64,000 bases of DNA from an uncultured Lachnospiraceae bacterium (GCA_900549995.1 URQQ01000007.1:1-64000); one strand, 5' to 3'. Counted from the first letter of the stretch, positions 8,909 through 17,265 are shown. The notes: a model not told the origin generated them from the sequence alone. Made by a program: numbers and translations.

Positions 8909-9666
8909 TGTTTGCGCTGGAAATAAAGAATCTCAAAGTCGAGATTGCAAAGGAAGAAAGAACGATTCTTGCGGTAAAGGATTGTTCGATCCGGGTTCCT
9001 GAGGGGGAGATGACAGGGATCATCGGTGAATCCGGAGCCGGAAAGAGTATGAGTATGAAGGCAGTGCTTGGAATACTGCCTGCTGATGCGAGGATGGAAT
9101 GTAAGGAAATGCTGTTGAAAGGGATTCCTTTCAGACCCGGGGAAAATGCCGGCAGAATTGCATGGATTCCGCAGAATCCGTCTTCGGCGCTGGATCCGGT
9201 ATTCCGGATCGGTGTGCAGATGGTAGAAACGGTCAGAGCACATGAAAAGTGCAGTAAAAAAGAGGCAAAGGAGCGTTCGATGAAACTGCTCACGGAAGCC
9301 GGGCTTATAGAGGCCAGGCAGTGCCTTTTGAAGTATCCGTTTGAACTCTCCGGCGGTATGTGCCAGCGTGTGGCGGCGGCAATGGCGGTGGCAGCCCGGC
9401 CTCAGATGATCATAGCAGATGAGCCGACGGCGTCGCTGGATTATGAGACGCAAAAGACAGTCATGGAGTTCCTTCTGCGATGGGTGAAGGCCAATCAGTC
9501 AGCTGCGGTGATGATAAGCCATGATCTGAGTACGGCGAGGGAATACTGTGACAGTATCCATGTGATGCACGATGGAACAGTCATAGAATCGGGCCGGACA
9601 GAGGATATATTCGTACATCCGCTGCAGCCATATACAAGGCTTCTTCTGGAACGCATGGATGGGTGA
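8908..9666 (+). CDS. ABC transporter ATP-binding protein 1 (DppD/OppD/NikD-like)
   Basis: 252-residue cytoplasmic ATPase. The Walker A motif is GESGAGKSMSMKA, the Q-loop is WIPQNPSSALDP, the signature is LSGGMCQRVAAAMAVA, the Walker B is MIIADEPTASLD and the switch histidine is in MISHDLS. It starts at an ATG that overlaps the stop of permease 2 by one base; a GTG at 8905 is equally possible by spacing from AAGGAG. It pairs with the following ATPase to power the importer. Confidence 0.92.
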   Translation: MFALEIKNLKVEIAKEERTILAVKDCSIRVPEGEMTGIIGESGAGKSMSMKAVLGILPADARMECKEMLLKGIPFRPGENAGRIAWIPQNPSSALDPVFRIGVQMVETVRAHEKCSKKEAKERSMKLLTEAGLIEARQCLLKYPFELSGGMCQRVAAAMAVAARPQMIIADEPTASLDYETQKTVMEFLLRWVKANQSAAVMISHDLSTAREYCDSIHVMHDGTVIESGRTEDIFVHPLQPYTRLLLERMDG

Positions 9667-9716
9667 AACAGACACCGGTAAAAGAAGGCATCCCGGTATT
9701 TTGTTGGAGGAAAAAG

Positions 9717-10451
9717 ATGCAGAAACAAGAGGAATACATACTGGAAGTAAACCAGATTACGAAAAGTTTCAGAGAACCGGCCAGGCATCTGTTTGAACGG
9801 AAACGAAAGAAGAGAGTGCTGGATGGGGTTTCGTTCATGATACAAAAAGGAGAAGCCTATGGACTGGCAGGGGCAAGCGGGTGCGGAAAAAGTACACTGG
9901 CAAGGACGGTCATGGGAGCATTCCAGCCGGAGGAGGGCGAGATACGGGTCTGCGGGAAGCGGACAGACCACCTTACGGTGAGACAGAGAAAAGAAATGTA
10001 CGGAGAAATCCAGATGATTTTTCAGGATTCTTATTCTTCTTTAAATCCATCGATGACTGTTTTAAGAATCATAGAGGAGCCGATGGCAGTCCGGAAGATG
10101 TATGGGAAAAAGGAGCGGAGAGAAAGAGCATGCATGCTCCTTGGACAGATGGGATTTGCAGAGAATGATTACCTGCGTTATCCCCATGAATTTTCCGGAG
10201 GACAGAGACAGAAAATTGCGGTGGCAAGGGCGCTTGCGGTAAATCCCCGGATTCTTGTCTGTGATGAGCCGCTTGCATCACTGGACCTTTTGACCAGGTC
10301 AGAGTTTATAGAGCTGCTGAATCAGGTCAGAAGAGAACAGGGAATGTCCTTTTTATATATTTCCCATGATATGGGAGAATTAAAAAGAATCTGCAGCCGT
10401 ATCGGGATCATGAGAGCAGGAAAAATAGCAGAAGAAAGAAGGGTATTATGA
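9717..10451 (+). CDS. ABC transporter ATP-binding protein 2 (OppF/NikE-like)
   Basis: 244-residue second ATPase of the importer. It shows Walker A GASGCGKSTLARTV, Q-loop MIFQDSYSSLNPSM, signature FSGGQRQKIAVARALA and Walker B ILVCDEPLASLD. An in-frame GTG at 9663 overlaps the upstream stop, but TGGAGG at 9705-9710 with a 6-base spacer points to the ATG at 9717, and the family-like sequence begins just after it (ILEVNQITKSF). The stop overlaps the start of the binding-protein gene (ATGA). Confidence 0.9.
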   Translation: MQKQEEYILEVNQITKSFREPARHLFERKRKKRVLDGVSFMIQKGEAYGLAGASGCGKSTLARTVMGAFQPEEGEIRVCGKRTDHLTVRQRKEMYGEIQMIFQDSYSSLNPSMTVLRIIEEPMAVRKMYGKKERRERACMLLGQMGFAENDYLRYPHEFSGGQRQKIAVARALAVNPRILVCDEPLASLDLLTRSEFIELLNQVRREQGMSFLYISHDMGELKRICSRIGIMRAGKIAEERRVL

Positions 10452-12067
10452 GAAAATATAAAGTGGTTCAGGCGATGGCAGTGCTTCTTGCAGCGGGGGT
10501 TTTCATGTCCGCGGGCTGCGCAGGGGAGCAGAAAGATGAAACAAAGGGAAACCGAAAAGAGCTCACTGTTGCACTTGGAAGTGAGGCAGGTTCGCTCGAT
10601 CCGGGAGGAGTGATTGCAACTACGTATCTGGCGTATTCTGTCACTGCCCTGGATGAACTTCTTACATATCATGAAGATGGAACAGTTGACTACAGGGCCT
10701 GCGAATCGTATGAAGTGAATCCGGATGCAACCATGTATACCTTTCATCTGAGAAAAGATGCAAAATGGTCGGATGGTTCCCCTGTGACTGCCAAAGATTT
10801 TATCAATACAATGAAAAGGGCGCTTGATCCTGCAAGCCAGAACGGGTATGCCAATTACCTGTTCCCGATTGAAAATGCAGAGGCAATCTATAATGGAGAA
10901 CGGCCTGCAGAGGATCTGGGAGCTGTTGCTGTGGATGAGCACACGCTGGAGTTTCAGCTTAAAGAACCATGTGTATACTTTCTGGATCTGATGCGTCTGC
11001 CTGTCTATACACCTTCAAAGGAAGCGTATGCAAAAGAAGCAGGCAGCGGGTGGGATAAAAATCCTGAGACGAGTGTTTCTAACGGGCCTTTCTATCTTGC
11101 TGAATATGAGCCGGAACAATATTTTATGCTGAAGAAGAATCCGTATTACTGGAATGAGAAAGAGGTAAAGCTTGACCAGATTACCTACCGGTTCTTTGAT
11201 GACCAGCAGTCTATGGCAAATGCATACAAGACAAAAGAAGTGGATGCAGCGGCAGGACTTCCGGCTTCCGTGATGGAAGAGTATGAGGGAAAGGAGGATC
11301 TCTTTGTCACAGAATCTGTGGCAACCAGATATATATATCCGAATCTGAATGTGAAACCTCTTGATGATGTCAGAGTCAGGAAAGCTCTGAATCTCGCAGT
11401 TGACCGGAAGGAGCTGTGTCAGGGAGTCGGGGCAGATACTGCGCCGACAGTCAATTTTATCGCGCAGTACCTGAAAGATAAACAGACCGGGAATAATTTT
11501 ATTGAAGAAGCAGACCCTCCGTTTGAGGAAAATAAAGAGGAGGCAAGAAAACTTCTGGCAGAGGCGGGATATCCGGACGGCAAAGGATTCCCGAAACTTA
11601 CTTATAAATATCCGTCGATTGAGATGGATTCGAATACGGCGCAGATTCTGAAGGAGCAGTGGAAGAAGAACCTGAATATTGAGATTGATCTTCAGGCACA
11701 GGAACTGCAGGTAAACTATTCTGACAGAAGAGCAGGGGATTTTGAACTCTGCAGGATGAACTGGACAGCAGATTTCGCAGACCCGAACACTTATCTGTCG
11801 ATGCTTTTGTCGAACGGGACTTATAACTGCAGCGGAATCCAGGATGAAGCTTACGATAAACTTGTGAAAGCTTCCGATGTGGAGACGGACCCAGTGAAAA
11901 GGAATGCACTGATGCATCAGGCAGAGCAGTATGCAGTGGGGGAACAGTTTTATATTATTCCGCTGTATTCCATGAAAAGTGTCAATCTTGTAAACCCGGC
12001 AGTCCAAAATGTTACACAGATTGCGGCAAGCGGGGCGCTTGAATACCGCTATGCTTTTGTGAAGTAG
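10448..12067 (+). CDS. Extracellular solute-binding lipoprotein, family 5 (OppA/DppA/NikA-like)
   Basis: 539-residue secreted lipoprotein. A short basic start and hydrophobic segment lead to the lipobox MSAGC, with cysteine near residue 25, and the mature domain begins LTVALGSEAGSLDPGG. Family 5 marks include YTFHLRKDAKWSDGSPV, DVRVRKALNLAVDR and NWTADFADPNTYL. These look more like the oligopeptide-binding OppA branch than like NikA, but family 5 proteins also bind dipeptides, nickel chelates, heme or 5-aminolevulinate. The binding protein is the last gene of the importer and of the operon. Its position after hemC and cobA-hemD suggests a metal or tetrapyrrole-precursor substrate; this is inference. 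Confidence 0.88.
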   Translation: MRKYKVVQAMAVLLAAGVFMSAGCAGEQKDETKGNRKELTVALGSEAGSLDPGGVIATTYLAYSVTALDELLTYHEDGTVDYRACESYEVNPDATMYTFHLRKDAKWSDGSPVTAKDFINTMKRALDPASQNGYANYLFPIENAEAIYNGERPAEDLGAVAVDEHTLEFQLKEPCVYFLDLMRLPVYTPSKEAYAKEAGSGWDKNPETSVSNGPFYLAEYEPEQYFMLKKNPYYWNEKEVKLDQITYRFFDDQQSMANAYKTKEVDAAAGLPASVMEEYEGKEDLFVTESVATRYIYPNLNVKPLDDVRVRKALNLAVDRKELCQGVGADTAPTVNFIAQYLKDKQTGNNFIEEADPPFEENKEEARKLLAEAGYPDGKGFPKLTYKYPSIEMDSNTAQILKEQWKKNLNIEIDLQAQELQVNYSDRRAGDFELCRMNWTADFADPNTYLSMLLSNGTYNCSGIQDEAYDKLVKASDVETDPVKRNALMHQAEQYAVGEQFYIIPLYSMKSVNLVNPAVQNVTQIAASGALEYRYAFVK

Positions 12068-12074
12068 CTCTTGC

Positions 12075-12103
12075 TTGTGTTTTAAAAAAAAGCATTGTAT
12101 AAT
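12075..12103 (+). promoter_or_regulatory. Sigma-A-type promoter of the Hpt / HD-GYP operon
   Basis: TTGTGT (12075-12080), a 17-base spacer and a perfect TATAAT (12098-12103). It lies 8 bases after the stop of the binding-protein gene and starts a leader of about 130 bases before the Hpt gene. I see no terminator between the two transcription units, so read-through from the cobalamin operon is possible. Confidence 0.7.
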
Positions 12104-12238
12104 GAATTAAATATAGGGAATCAGAAATTGCGGAGCATGAAATATACAGGATATCCATATGATCATGCAGCTGTGTATTGGAAGCGAAATAACAGTGGCT
12201 GCTGGAAAGCAGAGGAACTGCGGAAAAGAGGAGATCAG

Positions 12239-12592
12239 ATGAAGTTAAGAGAAGGTATGCAGGAATTGGGGATGGATGTCGATGTGACATTAAACCGTTT
12301 TATGAATAATGAGAATATGTATCGAAAGTTCCTTAAGAAAACGGAGGATGATCCGACTTATGAGGAACTTAAGGATGCTGTGGAAAGAATGGATTATGAT
12401 ATAATTGAACGCAGTGCCCATACACTGAAAGGTGTTGCGGGAAATATGGGATTCGATCAGCTGATGAATTACTGTGCAGCGTTGGTGTCAGATGTCCGTG
12501 AAAAGAGATTCGATGATATCGGGGCCGATTTTGATCTTGTGCAGAAGGAGCATACCAAAGTGGTAGAAGTGATCAGGAAGATTGAAGACTAA
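12239..12592 (+). CDS. Stand-alone histidine phosphotransfer (Hpt) protein
   Basis: 117-residue helical protein. The motif SAHTLKGVAGNMGF carries the phospho-accepting histidine of Hpt domains (H-x-L-K-G), flanked by amphipathic helices. AAGAGGAG ends 5 bases before the ATG at 12239. The reading frame stays open upstream to 12095, but that start lies inside the promoter and lacks a ribosome binding site. The next gene, 11 bases on, encodes a receiver/HD-GYP protein, so the Hpt protein probably passes phosphate to it from a hybrid kinase. Confidence 0.85.
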   Translation: MKLREGMQELGMDVDVTLNRFMNNENMYRKFLKKTEDDPTYEELKDAVERMDYDIIERSAHTLKGVAGNMGFDQLMNYCAALVSDVREKRFDDIGADFDLVQKEHTKVVEVIRKIED

Positions 12593-12603
12593 AGGAGAAA
12601 AGA

Positions 12604-14151
12604 ATGGACACTGAAAAGAAGATCATGCTGGTAGTCGATGATATGGAACTGAATCGTGCGATCTTGTGTGAGCTGTTCAATGATAGTTACGATGTGATTG
12701 AAGCGGAGAACGGCAGAGAAGCTCTCCAGTTAATTCAAAAATACGGGGAATCGATAGCGATCGTTTTGCTGGATTTAATCATGCCGGTTTTAAACGGATT
12801 TGAAGTGCTTCAGAAGATGGCGGACTCTGGCCTTTCAGACCGGGTTCCTGTGATTATGATCACGTCAGAGAATTCGGAACAGGCAATACTGAACGGATAC
12901 AATCTGGGGGTATCGGATGTAATTACAAAGCCGTTTAACCCGGATATTGTAAGAAAAAGGGTACAAAATACGGTTGAGCTGAATTCTTATAAACTTCAGC
13001 TTGAAAATAAAGTAAAGACACAGGTAGAGTTTATTGAAAGGCAGTCTCAGGAGCTGGAGCGTGTCAACAGTTTTATTATTGATACTTTGAGTACAATCGT
13101 CGAATTCAGAGATCTGGAATCAGGGCAGCATGTCAAAAGGATCCGTGGACTGACAAAAATACTGCTTCACGGAGTGGCGAGAAAACACAAAGAATATGGG
13201 CTTACAGAGGAAAGTATCAATACGATTTCCAGTGCATCTGCGATGCATGATATTGGGAAAATAGCGATTCCGGATCACATCCTTCTGAAACCGGGGAGGC
13301 TTACTCCAGAGGAATTTGAAATCATGAAGACACATACAACCAAGGGATGTGATCTTCTGAATTCACTGAATTATATTAAGACGAGTAATTATTTTCAATA
13401 CAGCTATGAAATCTGCAGGTATCACCATGAAAGATGGGACGGGAACGGTTATCCGGATCATCTGAAAGGAGATGAGATTCCGATCTGGGCACAGGTAGTG
13501 GCACTTGCCGATGTGTATGATGCACTGACAAGTGAGAGAGTATATAAACCTGCTTATACACATGATCAGGCTGTAAAAATGATACTGAACGGTGAATGCG
13601 GGCAGTTTAATCCGATTCTGATGGAGGTATTTCAGGCCGTGCAGGATATGATCAGAAAAGATGAAGATATTTTTTCTGATCTTGGAAGTATCGGAGAGAC
13701 TCCGGCCAAAGCGATACAGGGAAAAGAACCGATGAATTTGGGAGCATTTGCCGGAAAAGACAGAGTTGTCCGTCTTCTGGAAAAGGAAAGAGAAAAATAT
13801 AAGATCCTGGCAGAATTTACCGGAGAACTTGTCTTTTGCTATGATGCAGACAGCGATTATCTGGAACTATGCGGGAAGTCCCGGGATTATCTGAAATTGC
13901 CGGAAGGTGTCAAAAATTATCATGCATATATGATCGAAAACAATATTCTTTTCCCGGAAGATCAGGGGAAAGTCGGAGAGCTTCAGCGGCAGCTTAAAGA
14001 AAATCCCGGTGGGATTGAAGCAGATCTTCGGATAAAATGTATAAATGACATATATAAACAGTTTCATGTACAATGCCGTGCGCTTGGAAGCGATGAAAGC
14101 GGGGAACATATGGAATATATCGGTAAACTTATGTTAACCGGCGAAGAATAG
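12604..14151 (+). CDS. Response regulator with HD-GYP c-di-GMP phosphodiesterase domain
   Basis: 515 residues. Residues about 8-125 are a receiver domain (VVDDMELNRAIL, acceptor aspartate in VLLDLIMPV, lysine in VITKPFNPD). After a short coiled linker comes an HD-GYP domain (about 155-345) with the metal ligands in SAMHDIGKIAIPD, the HHERWDGNGYPD signature and ALADVYDAL. Residues about 395-505 are a PAS-like region (LVFCYDADSDYLELCGKS) of unknown ligand. HD-GYP domains hydrolyse cyclic di-GMP. AAAGGAG sits 6 bases before the ATG. Co-transcribed with the Hpt gene. Confidence 0.92.
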   Translation: MDTEKKIMLVVDDMELNRAILCELFNDSYDVIEAENGREALQLIQKYGESIAIVLLDLIMPVLNGFEVLQKMADSGLSDRVPVIMITSENSEQAILNGYNLGVSDVITKPFNPDIVRKRVQNTVELNSYKLQLENKVKTQVEFIERQSQELERVNSFIIDTLSTIVEFRDLESGQHVKRIRGLTKILLHGVARKHKEYGLTEESINTISSASAMHDIGKIAIPDHILLKPGRLTPEEFEIMKTHTTKGCDLLNSLNYIKTSNYFQYSYEICRYHHERWDGNGYPDHLKGDEIPIWAQVVALADVYDALTSERVYKPAYTHDQAVKMILNGECGQFNPILMEVFQAVQDMIRKDEDIFSDLGSIGETPAKAIQGKEPMNLGAFAGKDRVVRLLEKEREKYKILAEFTGELVFCYDADSDYLELCGKSRDYLKLPEGVKNYHAYMIENNILFPEDQGKVGELQRQLKENPGGIEADLRIKCINDIYKQFHVQCRALGSDESGEHMEYIGKLMLTGEE

Positions 14152-14163
14152 GAATGTGAATGG

Positions 14164-15015
14164 ATGTTTGGATATCTGACAATATATAAACCAGAACTGA
14201 AAGTAAAAGATTATTATAAATACAAAGCATATTACTGTGGTCTGTGCCGTACATTAAAAGAAAAATACGGGATTTCGGGTCAGCTGACTTTGACCTATGA
14301 TATGACCTGTCTGATTATTCTTCTGACTTCTCTGTATGAGGAAAAGACAGGGGAAAGTGTGCACCGGTGTCCTGTACACCCTGTGAAGAAGCAGGGAATG
14401 CTGCAGAATGAGATCACAGAATATGCTGCAGATATGAATCTCATTCTGGCGTATTACCATCTGGCTGATGACTGGAAAGATGAAAAGAAGGTTCCGGCGC
14501 TGGCAGGAATGAGGGTACTGAAAAAGAATGTCAAAAAGGCGGTAAAAAGATATCCGAGGCAGTCTGAGGCGATCAGAAGCCATCTCAAAGAACTGAGTGC
14601 CTGTGAGAAGGAGAATATTACAGATATCGACCGGATGGCGGGAGAGTTTGGCAGGCTGATGGCGGAGCTTCTTGTATACAGGGAAGACCAGTGGGCACCG
14701 GGATTGCGTAGGCTTGGTTTTTATCTGGGTAAATTTATCTATATTATGGATGCATACGATGATTTGAAAGAGGACATGGAAAAGGGCAGGTACAATCCGC
14801 TGATTCCGTTGGCCGGCAGAGATACCTACGAGGAGGACTGCAGACAGATGCTTCTTATGATGATGGCCGAGTGCAGCAGGGAATTTGAGATGCTTCCGTG
14901 TCTGCAGGATGTGGAGATATTGAAAAACATATTTTACGCAGGGGTCTGGGGAAAGTATAATCAACTGCAAAAAGGCAGAGAAGAGAAAGGAACGAATAAC
15001 AATAATGATAAGTGA
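14164..15015 (+). CDS. DUF5685 family protein with terpenoid-synthase-like aspartate motifs
   Basis: 283-residue helical protein. The N-terminus MFGYLTIYKPELKVKDYYKY followed by CGLC (Cys25, Cys28) is typical of DUF5685. A further Cys69 and His72 (CPVH) could complete a metal site. Two acidic clusters stand out: DDWKD at 102-106, an exact DDxxD, and DAYDD at 196-200 in a helix. That pair is how class I isoprenoid synthases bind magnesium diphosphate, so I suspect a terpenoid-synthase-like fold; this is inference, as the family has no established function that I know of. It is 12 bases after the HD-GYP gene and overlaps the J-domain gene by 11 bases. Confidence 0.8.
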   Translation: MFGYLTIYKPELKVKDYYKYKAYYCGLCRTLKEKYGISGQLTLTYDMTCLIILLTSLYEEKTGESVHRCPVHPVKKQGMLQNEITEYAADMNLILAYYHLADDWKDEKKVPALAGMRVLKKNVKKAVKRYPRQSEAIRSHLKELSACEKENITDIDRMAGEFGRLMAELLVYREDQWAPGLRRLGFYLGKFIYIMDAYDDLKEDMEKGRYNPLIPLAGRDTYEEDCRQMLLMMMAECSREFEMLPCLQDVEILKNIFYAGVWGKYNQLQKGREEKGTNNNNDK

Positions 15016-15637
15016 TCCATACAGCGTATTGGGTGTTTCATCGAATGCGTCAAATGAAGAAATTAAGAAAGCATATCGTGAACAAAGCAGAAAATATCAT
15101 CCGGATTCCTATACGGATAATCCGTTGGCTGAGCTGGCAGAAGAAAAATTTAAAGAGGTTCAGGAGGCTTATGACCAGATTATGAAGGAAAGGGAAGGCG
15201 GAGGCTACAGCTATGGCTATGGGAATTCGCAGTCCGGTTCCGGATATGGCCAGGGAAATGCAGGATATGGGCAGGAACCGGCAGAGATGACAGCTGTTTA
15301 TAATTATATCAATGCCCGCAGATATCAGGAAGCACTGAGACTGCTTGACCAGATACCGCAGAGAAATGCCAGATGGTACTACTGCAGCGGGTTTGCGAAT
15401 GCGGGGCTTGGCAACAATGTTGTGGCTCTGGACCATGCAAGACAGGCTGTAAATATGGAACCAAACAATGTGGAATACAGACAGCTTTTGAACCAGCTTC
15501 AGTTCAGCGGACAGAGATATCAGTCCAGAGGATACGGAAGCGGCGGCTTTCCATCTACAGGAAATTTCTGCTGTGATCTGATGTGTGCAGACCAGCTCTG
15601 CGAATGTATGGGAGGGGATCTTTGCTCGTGCATATAA
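15005..15637 (+). CDS. J-domain (DnaJ-like) protein with TPR-like segment and Cys-rich tail
   Basis: 210 residues. Residues 4-65 are a J domain (DPYSVLGVSSNASNEEIKKA with HPD in KYHPDSYTD), which stimulates Hsp70 ATPase. A Gly/Tyr-rich linker (YSYGYGNSQSGSGYG) follows. Residues about 95-165 resemble a TPR-type helical pair (YINARRYQEALRLLDQIP, ALDHARQAVNMEPNN). The last 22 residues hold seven cysteines (CC, C, C, C, C, C), suggesting a metal site. It is not full DnaJ: the CxxCxGxG zinc repeats are missing. Overlap with the DUF5685 gene implies a functional pair. Confidence 0.88.
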   Translation: MISDPYSVLGVSSNASNEEIKKAYREQSRKYHPDSYTDNPLAELAEEKFKEVQEAYDQIMKEREGGGYSYGYGNSQSGSGYGQGNAGYGQEPAEMTAVYNYINARRYQEALRLLDQIPQRNARWYYCSGFANAGLGNNVVALDHARQAVNMEPNNVEYRQLLNQLQFSGQRYQSRGYGSGGFPSTGNFCCDLMCADQLCECMGGDLCSCI

Positions 15638-16164
15638 GTGGGAAAAAAATGGCAGTGTCAGGGCTGCTTCTGGCATTGACAGAAATACTCATTATTTTAA
15701 GCGGTATTTTAGAGTTTAATACGTTGTTTTTGCTTGGTGCGGCATCGTTTTCGATTGGCATTATCATCCGGGAATATGGACTGAAAATCGGGGCAGCATT
15801 CTATGTGGCAGCGGTTCTTCTGGGACTGATACTTGCACCGAATAAACTTTACTGTATTACATTCGCGGCACTTGGGATGTATCTTCTTTTGATGGAACTG
15901 ATTTTTCAGATGCTGATGAGAAGAAACCTGGAATCCTACCCGAAGAAAACTTTCTGGATATGTAAATATGTTGTTTTTAATCTTATTTATTTACCGGTGT
16001 TATTTTTGTTTCCCAAATTATTATTTGTCAAGACACCCGACGAAAAATTGGTGGCTGCAGCTGTTATTTTGGGGCAGATTGTTCTCTTTTTATATGACAG
16101 GGCATATGATTATTTTCAGGCAGATCTGTGGGGAAAGCTTAGAAAGCACCTGTTTCGGGAATAA
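15628..16164 (+). CDS. Small polytopic membrane protein of unknown function
   Basis: 178 residues from a GTG start at 15628, which is preceded by GGAGGGG (15611-15617); an ATG at 15649 is an alternative. About five hydrophobic segments (MAVSGLLLALTEILIILSG, FLLGAASFSIGIIIREYG, AAFYVAAVLLGLIL, FAALGMYLLLMELIF and two near the C-terminus) make an integral membrane protein likely. It overlaps the end of the J-domain gene and closes the Hpt/HD-GYP/DUF5685/J-domain cluster. I do not recognise a characterised family. Confidence 0.75.
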   Translation: MHISGKKMAVSGLLLALTEILIILSGILEFNTLFLLGAASFSIGIIIREYGLKIGAAFYVAAVLLGLILAPNKLYCITFAALGMYLLLMELIFQMLMRRNLESYPKKTFWICKYVVFNLIYLPVLFLFPKLLFVKTPDEKLVAAAVILGQIVLFLYDRAYDYFQADLWGKLRKHLFRE

Positions 16165-16190
16165 TACAGGAATGGAAGATGACATATTTT

Positions 16191-16219
16191 TTGCCCATTT
16201 CTTTAAAGTGTGTTATAAT
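16191..16219 (+). promoter_or_regulatory. Promoter of the DUF6465 gene
   Basis: TTGCCC (16191-16196), 17-base spacer, TATAAT (16214-16219). The leader to the ATG at 16273 is about 47 bases and contains GGAGGG just before the start codon. Confidence 0.75.
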
Positions 16220-16272
16220 ACTAACGATTACCTAATTAATGCGTTGCTATAGTAAATTCAGGAGGGATAATT

Positions 16273-16827
16273 ATGGATTCAAAAGCACAGTCAAAAACTA
16301 CAGATAGCAAGGAAACAATTGCTAAAATAAAAGCAACAGCTGCCAAAGCTGAGAAAACTGCAGAAAAGAAAGCAGCAGAGGAAGTAAAAGCTATCGAAAC
16401 AAAAGCAGACAGCGTAAAGAAAATTGCGCAGACAAAAACAGAAGAAGTAAAAGAAGCAGCGAAAGAAGCTGTAAAGGCAGCAGCGGAAAAGACAGAAGAG
16501 GTAGTAAAGGCAGTAGAAGAGAAGGCAGCAGAAGTAAAAGCGCCTGCAAAAAAAGCGGCAGAGAAGAAAACAGCGTCAAAGGCAGCAAAAGCACCAGCCA
16601 AGAAGGCAGCTGCAAAACCGAAAAAGCCTGTTCAGACAACATTGGTTGTAGAATATCAGGGAAGACAGATTGAAGAAAAGGACATTATCGCAGCAGTTAA
16701 GAAAGTCTGGACTCAGTCAGGCAATAAAGTTGGGGAAATTAAGACAATGGAATTGTATGTAAAGCCGGAAGACTCAGCAGTTTACTTTGTAATCAATGGT
16801 TCTGAGACTGGGAAAGCAGCAATTTAA
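16273..16827 (+). CDS. DUF6465 family Lys/Ala-rich (histone H1-like) protein
   Basis: 184 residues. Residues 1-120 are a low-complexity Ala/Lys/Glu tract that should form a long charged helix and ends in PAKKAAAKPKKP, which resembles histone H1 tails. Residues about 123-184 are a compact domain (LVVEYQGRQIEEKDIIAAVK, VGEIKTMELYVKPED) that defines DUF6465, common in Lachnospiraceae. Nucleic-acid binding or nucleoid organisation is plausible from composition but unproven. It is monocistronic with its own promoter and terminator. Confidence 0.85.
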   Translation: MDSKAQSKTTDSKETIAKIKATAAKAEKTAEKKAAEEVKAIETKADSVKKIAQTKTEEVKEAAKEAVKAAAEKTEEVVKAVEEKAAEVKAPAKKAAEKKTASKAAKAPAKKAAAKPKKPVQTTLVVEYQGRQIEEKDIIAAVKKVWTQSGNKVGEIKTMELYVKPEDSAVYFVINGSETGKAAI

Positions 16828-16848
16828 GTCAGTATATAGAGGTTTGGC

Positions 16849-16876
16849 AGGCACATCTGAGGATGTGCCTCTTTTT
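16849..16876 (+). terminator. Rho-independent terminator of the DUF6465 gene
   Basis: Nine-base-pair stem AGGCACATC / GATGTGCCT with a TGAG loop, followed by CTTTTTG. It lies 21 bases after the stop codon. Confidence 0.9.
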
Positions 16877-16923
16877 GCGGATAAAACAATACACAGATAA
16901 TTTAAAAAAATATAAATAATATA

Positions 16924-16952
16924 TTGACAAAATGTGAACTATGATGTATTAT
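16924..16952 (+). promoter_or_regulatory. Near-consensus promoter with no gene directly downstream
   Basis: TTGACA (16924-16929), 17-base spacer, TATTAT (16947-16952). The nearest downstream coding sequence starts more than 600 bases later. Confidence 0.8.
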
Positions 16953-17225
16953 ACAAATATAAAGAAGAGAGATGAAACGAAAACAGATAATAAGAAGTTA
17001 GTTTATCAGATCTTCAATATTATGAAAAGGAGGTACGGACCACCAAAACAGTAAAAAGTTTTATTGAATGAGTATTCAATGACTAATTACCATCATCAAA
17101 ATTTTATCCGATTTTTCCGGAGATGTGAAAAGAGATGTCAATCGCTTAGTATCATTAACGATGGAGGAGGGAAGATAAGATTTTAGAAAGAAAGAGGTAA
17201 AGAATGATTGAAGTGTCTAAGTAAG

Positions 17226-17265
17226 GACGGGTGTTAATTATATACTAATTGATGCCCGTCTTTAC
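17226..17265 (+). terminator. Long hairpin, possible terminator or attenuator
   Basis: GACGGGTG... pairs with ...GCCCGTC (17226-17260), the stem extended inward by a wobble-containing AT-rich helix around a TATAC loop, followed by TTTACTGTGTTT. The U-tract is short, so termination may be partial. Confidence 0.5.

Noticed and set aside
11015..12007. 330-codon minus-strand open frame
   Set aside because: Antisense to the solute-binding protein gene; sequence rich in His, Ile, Arg and Cys as expected from a shadow frame.
12095..12238. N-terminal extension of the Hpt protein
   Set aside because: The upstream start lies within the -10 element; AAGAGGAG before 12239 gives a normal start.
16960..17225. 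Known housekeeping RNA (tmRNA, RNase P, SRP, 6S) in the long leader
   Set aside because: I find none of the conserved cores, such as the RNase P GAGGAAAGTCC box or the SRP tetraloop region. It stays an unidentified transcript.
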